Origin: Catonia carolina
Taxonomy: Eukaryota; Arthropoda; Insecta; Hemiptera; Achilidae
Direction: 5' to 3'
Assembly (NCBI GenBank): GCA_035578175.1
Contig: JAQMRL010000001.1
Coordinates: 437,481,639-437,545,638, forward strand
Length of the DNA: 64,000 nt
In this document: positions 55,733 to 64,000 of the stretch, in pieces
Position numbering within the stretch: the stretch's first letter is position 1
How the letters are laid out: the number at the start of each line of letters is the position of its first letter
Program-made: the position numbers and the translations under genes
The notes under the pieces: model-generated
Told to the model about the DNA's origin: nothing
The model's database searches: none
Seen by the model: the letters and a program-made list of their open reading frames with translations, nothing else

Positions 55733-56291
55733 CCCTTTATAGGGCAGTACTACTTTATAGGGGTAAATATACATGTTGTAAAATGTTAAATTTTGTTTTA
55801 TAGGGACTTGAATAATGTATTTCTAGTGCCTGAAAGTAAGATATTTCTGTTTTGTAGATGTTAAGCCTTGGTAAGTATACTTACCATGAAACGTTTATTG
55901 AAATGGGAATCAGATAATGTTTAGTGGTAAGAATGCTTAGTAAAACAACTTGTAGTCCTATATAACAGAAAAATTTGTAGATTAACTTATCTCAACTTTA
56001 TATTAGCATGAATGCTTGTTTTCCCGTAAAAAACTAGAATTTTCTAAGAACTGTACAAAAGTAACAACAAAACAACATGGTAGCATTCGCTGGTATGAAT
56101 CCTTACCACATTCGTGCAACTCACGAAGCAAATAGTCACTGCGCGCTAATTTCAATACATGGATAGCCTACTTACCAGAGAACATCTATAAAACCATAAA
56201 ATTCCAATAAGGTTCAACTGCATAGCTTAATTTTTTTAAAAATCGACCTTATTGCTAATGGTAAGTATACTTACCAAAGACCTATAAAGGG
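55733..56291. mobile_element. P MITE, intact (piggyBac-like)
   Basis: 559 bp, TTAA at 55729-55732 and 56292-56295, ends CCCTTTATAG in both orientations. Contains palindromes GGTAAGTATACTTACC near both ends. The ends and target fit the piggyBac superfamily. Confidence 0.87.
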
Positions 56292-56340
56292 TTAAAAGAG
56301 TCTACAATAATTATGAGTTCTCAAAACGTTAAAAAGGCTT

Positions 56341-56735
56341 GTTGTTGTTTAGGTCATCAGCCAAAAGGCTGGTTTGAACCTCCAGAGGTTTTACTAAGTA
56401 AAACGAGGAGTGAGGTGGTTTACAATTGCCTTCCTCACTGAGTGAAAAAAATACGTTTAACAGCATACCGGGCCCTCTGAAAAGCACATATTTTACACTC
56501 TGCAAATGACACCTTCACTTCATTCACCACAGGGTCTGGCTGTATAATGAAATTCATTACTTTCAGAGGAGACAACTCTGATTAGTGTCTTTTGCACCTC
56601 TACCTCTTCTGTTCTTAAATGATTCAGTCATTTATTTGGCTGACCATGTGATAAGAAACAGGACTATTTATTTTAGCCCTGCAACGAACAGATTGAGTGT
56701 AAATAAATTGACACTCCACCTGTCTGTTACGGGCA
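56341..56735 (-). mobile_element. Family A element, with 12-bp duplication
   Basis: Flanked by TTAAAAAGGCTT (56329-56340 and 56736-56747). Complete. Confidence 0.93.
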
Positions 56736-56842
56736 TTAAAAAGGCTTAACGGAGCCTTTAGAAGAAACTAAAAGACTTAAAAGAGACTAAAATACTCATT
56801 TTTAGCAAAAAGTACTAAAGTACGTTAAGTCCTTAAAACGTT

Positions 56843-57247
56843 GTTGTTGTTGTTGTTGTTTAAGTCAACAGCCGAAAGGCTGGTTTGAACCTCAAGAGGT
56901 TTTACTAAGTAAAAAACGAGGAGTAAGGTGGTTTACCATTGCCTTCCTCACTGAGTTGAAAGAGTATGCTTATCAGCATTCCAGGCCCTCCGAAAAGTAC
57001 TCACTTTCCACCCTGCAAATGACACCTTCACTTCATTCACCACAGGGTCTGGCTGCATAGTGAAATTCATTACTCTCACAGGAGATAACTCTGACTAGTG
57101 TCTTTTACACCTCTACCTCTTCTGTTCTTAAATAGTCCAGTCATATAAGTGGCTGACTATGTGATAAGAAGGGTTATTTTTTTTTAGCCCTGGACCACAC
57201 AGATAGAGTGCAATTAAAATAACACTCCACATGCCCGTTTTGGGCAT
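56843..57247 (-). mobile_element. Family A element, subfamily 2, with 11-bp duplication
   Basis: Flanked by CTTAAAACGTT (56832-56842 and 57248-57258). Long GTT tail. Confidence 0.93.
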
Positions 57248-57258
57248 CTTAAAACGTT

Positions 57259-58239
57259 AGGAGATAGTTAGATAGGAGATAGATAGTTAGGTAACAGAGT
57301 TACCTACTAGTGTAAAAAAGATTAAAAAAACTTAATGGAGACATTAAAAGGGAGATCTTTAAACGCTACAAACGTTAGAAGTCTTAAAATACTTGATAGC
57401 TTATAATATTATGATGATGTAAAGTAAATATATTCATTTTAAAATGAAGGATTATTTATTTTCCATAAAAATAGGTCAATTAACTAAACATTAAAAACAA
57501 ATTATTGTTTAGTAGTAATATTAATATTCCTTAAAAGACGATGTAATTACTATGAACTTTCATCTCCTTTTAAAGTATAAAATTAATAATTATTATCAAT
57601 TTTTTTGCAATGCAATACAAATCAGTTTGACCCTTCAGCTTCTATTTATTTACATTGTTAAGCCTATTTTTTAAAATTATTATTATATTTTTAGACTGAT
57701 ATGCAACTGCCGTGAAGTAATAACGTCTTATTCAATCAATTATAAACATTTCAATTAATCATTTGTTTTATGTTGGACTGTTTAATTGTAATTTTTTTGC
57801 ATGTTTGTGACATTTTATCGTAACTGATTGGCAGTGACATACAAAGACAAAATTTACAAACAAAATTGTTCAGTAATCAATATTGGCTTTTTTTACTCTT
57901 TCTCTAAATGGTTACGTTCATGTATTAAACCGTTAAACTAAATAAAAATTGTTATTTTTGAATGAATGATTGTGTTCGTAAACTTAAAGTTGAATCATCA
58001 AGGGAAGGTAATAAGAAATAGACGTCTGGCCTCAAAATTTAAATATGTAGATTAATTTTTAGTGTCTATTTTTCTCTCTGAACATTGTCTCGTAGAGGCT
58101 GAAATGTGTTAAGGTGGTTGGTTACGCACGTAACTGGAAGCTTGACAAGCATGTATCATCAAAATTTTTTCTAGTTACCGTTGAGTGTAAATAATCTTTT
58201 TTAATAATTATTATGTTTTGTTTTCAAAATACCGTTCAA
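57259..58239. other. AT-rich, nothing recognised
   Basis: No repeat or gene seen. The same holds for 55081-55728, 60683-61255, 61830-62310 and 53463-53968. Confidence 0.5.
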
Positions 58240-59174
58240 TTTTTACTTTCTCTTGCCGATATGAATATATAGAAAGGAAAGTATTGTTTTCATGTCGATT
58301 TTAAGAAATCGAGTTTTCACCGGATCTACTCGTTTTCAGACCCCCTGAACCCAAAAAAACTTGTTTTTAGCAATTGGTCTGTGTGTCTGTGTGTTAATAG
58401 AATATCTCAAGAACGGAACATCGTACGAACTTGAAACTTGAAACTTAAGTTACATACCACTACCGGACCCGACACGAACATTTTCATCAAAATCGGTCAA
58501 CCGGAAGTAGTAGTTTTATTCGTATAATGTTTCACTTTTTTGCGATTTTCTCAAAAACTGGTCCTACGATTTTTTTTTAAAATCGGCCTGGTTTACTCAA
58601 TTTTTTATTCTCTACAAGATAGGGTAGGCGCCATGTTTGCCGAAATTCTGCGTGAGGCTGTTTTTACGTAAAAACATATTCTTTTTAAGATTGCGGCTTT
58701 AATATGCATTTTAGCGCAAAAAATTATATATTTGTTGTAGAGAATTTATAATCCTACAACTTTTATTTCAAACATTTTTTGTATAACGCTTAGTTTAGCG
58801 GTAATTAGCAATTTTCTGTTTTTTTCTCACGAAAACGTGTGAAAAATCTATTTTTCTAATATTTCCGGCCTTAGAATGCATTTTACGACAAAAGTGTATA
58901 AAATAAAATTTATAGGAAATTAAGAGATCTACAACTTTTATTTAAAGCATTTTTTTGTACAGAGCCTAGTTTAGCGTTAAAGAGTGATTTTCCGTATTTT
59001 TAAGCCAAACTAAGTTCGGTTTTCATTTCGCGTCTTTCACTCATGATTAAAATAAGGTTATGTTTTTTGAGGTTAGTTTTGTTGTTTATTTCTAATGTTT
59101 TATTACTAATGTTAGGTTATATGGGTCATTATTTGCATTGGCAAGAGAAAGTTGTGTGAGTGTTTCACACCAGA
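58240..59174 (-). mobile_element. X element, full length, inverted
   Basis: TTTTTACTTTCTCTTGCC to TTTCACACCAGA, followed by TTTTTT. The TG tract is short (58379-58396). Confidence 0.85.
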
Positions 59175-59340
59175 TTTTTTAGTATATTTCCGGGTAAATA
59201 TTCATTTTATATGTTTTAAAATTTTATAATTACCGCAGGTAATAATTATGTATCAATAATATTTATGTATTTAATTTGTAGAGAAGGCTCGCTGGACATT
59301 TCTCTACACATGTTATTGTTACTATATTATTTCATAACTA

Positions 59341-60680
59341 ACGGTGTTTCAAAAAGGACGCACTTCGAAGTTTAAGGGTTAATATTTTTTGCATAGGGAA
59401 TATTTTTTCCCTCAAATAACAGTTGGCACTACCGTACTCATTGTTGACCCATTGTGTATTACTGACATGTACTAGTGCTATCCCAGTATTCATTTGTGTC
59501 TGTAGTGTCTGTATAAGTTGAAACATGGTTTTTTTAAAGGATGAACGTGTTTTTATTATTGAAAGTTATTCCGCATATAAATCTTACGAACGAGTGAAAG
59601 ACGAGTTCCAGTTAAAATTTCCCAATTCTGAAGTACCTAATAACACCACAATATCGCGTCTGATTAATAAATTTCGTGAGACTGGCAGTGTACAGGATCG
59701 GAAAAGCACAGGTCGACCATCAGTGTTAACAGAACAAGTTTTGGACGATGTGAAACAACGTTTGACTACCTCACCCGGCAAATCACTTAGAAAGTTATCT
59801 TATCAGGCTGGATTATCACTATCTTCCGCTTTAAGGGCTACAAAAAAATTAAATCTGCATCCTTACCGCATCGGTGTCGTTCATGAACTGAAAGAAGTTG
59901 ACCATGGGAAACGTATACAGTATTGTCGTTGGATACGTTCTCTTGTTAATGACAACGGTGTTTGAAATATTGGATCGTGTTTATTTCAGTGACGAAGCAT
60001 GGTTCCACTTGGATGGTTACATCAACAGCCAAAACTACCGAATATGGAGCGCTCATAATCCTCACACATTTCATGAACGTCCACTACACCCCGTAAAATT
60101 GATGTTTGGTGTGCGATCTCCCGGCGTCGTATTGTTGGGCCTTTATTTTTTGACACATCTGTACATGGTGTGGTGTACCGCAACTTAATTGAACAATTTA
60201 TAGCGTTGTTAGAATTATACGATCGAGATTGTTGGTTTCAGCAGGATAACGCAACGTGCTATACTTCTACTGAAACGCTGAATATGTTACGAGAATTTTT
60301 TGGCCATCGTGTGATATCAAAAGGATTGTGGCCACCAAGATCCCTAGATCTTACTCTTGCGGATTTTTTTCTTTGGGGGAATTTAAAGAGTAAGGTTTTT
60401 AAAAACAATCCTCATACAATTGAAGAATTGAAGGCTAATATTGAAAGTGAGATTACAAACATTAATGAGCAAACACTACGAAAAGTGGCTGCAAATGTTA
60501 TGAAACGTGTCCGAACTTGCATTACAAGCGGAGGAAGTCATTTTGAACATTTATTGTGAAGTTTTAAAGATAATCTGAATGTTATAAAGGTAATAATTTA
60601 ATACCGTATAATTCGTAATTACTTAATGTAATAAATTAGCGTTCTCAAACTTCGAAGTGCGTCCTTTTTGAAACACCCGT
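59341..60680 (+). mobile_element. Near-complete Tc1/mariner-superfamily transposon
   Basis: The element is 1340 bp, flanked by TA at 59339-59340 and 60681-60682. Its terminal inverted repeats of about 33 bp begin ACGGTGTTTCAAAAAGGACG on the left and ACGGGTGTTTCAAAAAGGAC on the right (read inward). It carries one transposase gene in three pieces (59525-60559). The arms stay nearly identical, so the insertion is young relative to other elements here, but the gene is frameshifted. Confidence 0.92.
59525..60559 (+). pseudogene. Mariner-like transposase, broken by frameshifts
   Basis: Cut-and-paste transposase of the IS630/Tc1/mariner superfamily, of the type whose N-terminus is often annotated DUF4817 in insects. 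Piece 1 (59525-59965) has a helix-turn-helix region: residues about 25-60 match the family pattern FPNSEVPNNTTISRL, then a GRPSVLT linker and a second HTH. Piece 2 (59898-60188, another frame) holds the first catalytic Asp in YFSDEAWFH. Piece 3 (60170-60559) holds the second Asp in WFQQDNATCY and ends near PPRSLDLTLADFFLWG. By my count the Asp of LADFF is 39 residues after that of QQDNA (38 between) and the Asp of SLDL is 34 after it, so the signature is not the plain DD34D. Two frameshifts, near 59960 and 60175, make it inactive as read. The summed length, about 340 aa, is normal for the superfamily. Confidence 0.9.
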
Positions 60681-61255
60681 TATTTACTAAAAGTTAATCA
60701 TAACTGATTGTAAAGTTAAATCGGCTAAATTCAATAACAATCTCGAAGTTTCCAGGTAAGCAGCACTGATGTGATTACTGTAGTGAAGCCGGTGTGCTTT
60801 GTTGGTTGGTTCGGGTCACAAGACGTCCTTGTGTCCTTGTTAGAAATGCAAGAGAAGGGAAGTCTAACACGAAGTACAGTAGTTATACAATATTGTATTA
60901 TATATTTATGTATTATATTTATGTATTATTGCACAGTATCCCATTGCATTAGCCTATCAGTACCTTTGGCCTACACTAGTGCATTTTTTATCTTGACAAA
61001 GATAATGGTTGCATGCCGTTTTGGCACCGGTTTTGTTCATTATTAATTATTGTGTCCGCTTACAACATTTCTACCGATTATTACATTTATATAATGTAAT
61101 AACAAACATGAACCTAATTATGTTATCCTTCTTATGTAGATACATAAGTTTCATTAAACGTATCCTACGTATATCACACTATTTAATTTACTGTTAATTC
61201 AATTAAGTTTTTATAGTTTACAATTAATAATTCATTGTTCTTGGTAATTGAATTA

Positions 61256-61829
61256 TTGCCCATAACAGGCAGGTGGAGTGTTAATTTAATTGCACTCGAT
61301 CTGTTGGTTCCAGGGCTACCTAAAAATAGTTCTTTTTCTTATCACATAGTCAGCCAATTATATGACTGAACTATTTAAGAACATAAGAGGTAGACGTGTT
61401 AAAGACACTAGTCAGAGTTATCTTCTCTGAGAGTAATGGATTTCACTGTACAGCCAGACCCTGCGGTGAATGAAGTGAAGGTGTCATTTGCAGAGTGGAA
61501 AATATGTGCTTTTCAGAGGGCCCGGCATGCCATACTCTTTCAACTCAGTGAGGAAGGCAATAGTAAACCACCTCAAGTAGAGGTGTAAAAGACACTAATC
61601 AGAGTTATCTCCTCGGAAAGTAATTAATTTCATAATACAGCCAGACCCTGTGGTGAATGAAGTGAAAGTGTCATATGCAGAGTGGAAAACATGTGCTTTT
61701 CAGAGGGCCCGGCATGCTGATAAGTGTACTTTCCGCTTAGTGAGGAAGGAAATTGTAAACCACCTCACTCCTCGTTTTACTTAAAAGAACCTCTACAGGT
61801 TCAAACCAGCTTTTCGGCTGATGACCTAA
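61256..61829 (+). mobile_element. Two family A copies fused head to tail
   Basis: A subfamily-2 copy runs to CCACCTCA (about 61575) and loses its 3' hairpin. It is joined to a second copy that begins in mid-element (AGTAGAGGTGTAAAAGACAC) and ends with a normal hairpin and tail. Confidence 0.85.
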
Positions 61830-62314
61830 ACAAACACCTTAAAAAAAGTAAAAATAACTAGGATTTAATGATATTTAATATTTTTTCTAAAAACTACGTT
61901 TAAAAGCAAATCGTATGGATTGGTAATTCCTGCGGGTATAAAAAACACTAACAAAGTTAAACAACAGCGTCTAAAAGATGCGAGAATGTCCAGAACAGAA
62001 AATATGATAAACAATTAGGGAAAAATGAGAACAAAAACAAGAAAAATACCAAAGAAAAAGACAGGACTTTTTGAAAAAGCTGGAAAAAATAAATTGGTAA
62101 AGTGAATGCTTATTGGAGAGAAAAGGAGAACAGAGAAGGTAAAGATCCAGATACAATAGGCTACGTGGGAAGGAGGAAAAAGTCAATGATTTACCGAGAA
62201 ATCATGAATCATGAATTGTGACTGAATTCTTGAACTAAAAAATCGTAACATTTTAGTGACGTAAAATAGTTTCTAAAACAAATTTACTTCCACTTCCTCC
62301 TTAATCACCATAAA

Positions 62315-62867
62315 CCCTTTATAGGGCAGTACTAGGGGGAAAATATACAAGTTGTAAAATGTTAAATTTTGTTTTATAGGGACTTGAATAATGTACTTCT
62401 AGTGCCAGAAAAGTAAAATATTTCTTTATTTTTTGTCAAGCCCTGGTAAGTGTACTTACCAAGGAATGTTTATTGAAATGGGAATCACATAATATTTAGT
62501 GGTAAGAACGCTTATTAAAACAACTTGTAGCCCTATATAACAGAAAAATGTGGTGAATAACTTATCTTAACTTTATATTAGCATGAATGCTTGCTTTCCC
62601 GTAAAAAACTGGAATTTTCTAAGCACTGTACAAAAGTAACAACAAAACAACATGGTAGCGTACGCTGGCATGAATCCTTACCACATTCGTGTAACTCACA
62701 AATAAAATGGTCGCTGTGTGCTAATTTCAATACGTGGATAGTCTACTTACCAGAGAACATCAACAAAACCATAAAATACCAATAGGGTTCAACTGCATAG
62801 CTTATTATTTTAAAAAAATCGACCTTATTGCCAGTGGTAAGTATACCTATCACAGACCTATAAAGGG
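62315..62867. mobile_element. P MITE, nearly intact
   Basis: CCCTTTATAGGGCAGTACTA to CCTATAAAGGG, right TTAA at 62868-62871; the left flank is TAAA. Confidence 0.85.
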
Positions 62868-63157
62868 TTAAACGTTGTTTGGTAAATGACGGGAGGAAAT
62901 TTTGTGTAACAGTTGGCGTGGATGAGCGGAAATTCTGTTGTAGTATTTCAATACGTTAAAATGATATTTTCACATAAAAATTTTGAAATTAATTGTTTAA
63001 TAATTAATTATTTCATGAAAGTAGGCTAATTACTTTATAAAAATTAATATAAATTAAACAAAATTAAGAATTAAACATATTCATTAATGAAAGAGTTCAT
63101 CTATGGATCAAAAAAACATTCAAAGACAACTACAACTCTGGGGTAAAATTTAAATAT

Positions 63158-63210
63158 AGTCAACTCCCGATTATCCGCGGGCGGATTATCCACGCACGTC
63201 GGATGAATTT
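63158..63210 (+). mobile_element. Pogo/Tigger-like transposon end
   Basis: TA, then AGTCAACTCCCGATTATCCG with a second GGATTATCCACGCACGTCGG. The CGATTATCCG form is characteristic of pogo/Tigger ends. Its partner end is not visible before the B SINE. Confidence 0.45.
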
Positions 63211-63298
63211 TTTTTCATTCTTTTTTCTTAACGTTAACGTTAAGTAAATTTCTTGTAATGTGATAACATTAAAGATAAAATTTGTACAGCACACGAAG

Positions 63299-63421
63299 TA
63301 CGCGCTTTGTAAAGTAAAGCACACGCTTAAATTTGTAAATACGCTCTTTGAAAAGTAAAGCACACGCTTAAATTTTTAAATACGCGCTTTGTTAAGTAAA
63401 GCACATGCTTAAATTTTTAAA
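63299..63421. repeat. Three tandem 41-bp units
   Basis: Units start TACGCGCTTTG/TACGCTCTTTG and contain AGTAAAGCACACGCTTAAAT. They lie 140 bases inside the pogo-like end. Confidence 0.85.
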
Positions 63422-63712
63422 GCACACGCTTTGCTTTGTGACAAACTTATGTTGAGAAAACTTCTGTCCCAAATCAAGAAAAAGTGTTTTAACTCAAAAA
63501 AAAAAAACAAAAGCAGATGACTGACTTTTTTAAAACGTTGTAACTTCTATAACAACATAGCTTCTGCACATAATTTGTAAGTAAACAATACTTTTATTTT
63601 TTTTTTCTAAATACATTGTATTTACTAGTTTAAAAAATTTAAAGTAAACAAACATTTTTAGGGACAAAAAATAATTAACAACATTTAAAATTTTAATGTT
63701 ATATTTTGTAAT

Positions 63713-64000
63713 AACCCACCGGGTTGGTCTAGAGGTAAAGTCGTCGCCAAAATCAGCTGTTTAACAGCTGATTTTCGGAGACGAGAATCCTGGTTCAAAT
63801 CCTAGTGAAGGTAGTTACTTTTATACGGATTTGAATACTAGACAGTGGTTACCGGTGTACTTTGATGGTTGGGGTTTAATTAACCATACTCTCTCAGGAG
63901 TGGTCGACCTGGGTGTGTACAAGACTACACCTCATTTACACGTCATACACATCATCCTCATCTTATTGGGTCATGGGGTTGCTTATTGTTCTAAATTGAA
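63713..64000 (+). mobile_element. Family B SINE running off the window
   Basis: Head ACCCACCGGGTTGGTCTAGA with intact palindrome; cut off by the window end. Confidence 0.85.

Overview
The window looks like a stretch of a large, repeat-dense, AT-rich insect nuclear genome, most likely hemipteran. The lineage is inferred from the kind and density of tRNA-derived SINEs, mariner, non-LTR and TTAA/TA MITE families, not from any diagnostic gene. I see no prokaryotic operon, no rRNA gene, no functional tRNA gene and no CRISPR array. The only plausible piece of a host gene is one 176-bp internal coding exon on the minus strand (5105-5280). A minus-strand core promoter with a heat-shock element (13546-14213) is the only convincing regulatory region. 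Almost everything else is mobile DNA, often nested.

Families named here for the reader. A: about 395-bp SINE-like element, sharp 5' start CTGCCC, 3' hairpin plus CAA-rich tail, about 17 copies or pieces. B: about 330-bp tRNA-like SINE with a perfect palindrome in its head, about 12 pieces. C, D and E: short tRNA-headed SINEs. X: about 950-bp element with subterminal inverted repeats, terminal hairpin and internal CA/TG microsatellite, 9 full-span copies (one internally deleted) plus 2 fragments. P: TTAA MITE with CCCTTTATAG ends (piggyBac-like). M: TA MITE with CAGTCCAGCC-like ends. H, K and L: three TTAA-flanked MITEs with G-rich ends. G and F: foldback-type elements with long inverted arms.

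Layout. 1-5.4 kb: A, B and X copies, an H MITE and the host exon. 5.4-13 kb: a composite of B, P and M pieces, a LINE fragment, K, X, and a foldback (F) that encloses an A copy. 13-19 kb: the heat-shock-type promoter, a mariner whose left end is replaced by an inverted copy of its right end, adjoining L, H and G elements, then C and B SINEs. 19-34 kb: B with A inside it, two TA elements sharing one TA, M with X inside it, P with A inside it, a second G, SINEs and X copies. 34-47 kb: five 5'-truncated non-LTR retrotransposon pieces of at least three types, a hAT-like end with a target-site minisatellite, and a GC-rich tandem repeat. 47-59 kb: a tandem duplication that preserves empty sites for a Jockey insertion and an X insertion, more X, A and K/H copies, and a P MITE. 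59-64 kb: a nearly complete Tc1/mariner element with frameshifted transposase, a second intact P MITE, a pogo-like end, a 41-bp tandem repeat, and a B SINE running off the end.

How the parts interact. Nested insertions give relative ages and in several cases an exact empty site. The 3' hairpin of A is also found, with compensating base changes, at the 3' ends of two LINE fragments in the same window, which suggests these LINEs or relatives mobilise A. The G foldbacks share their outermost bases with the mariner at 59341-60680, which suggests cross-mobilisation.
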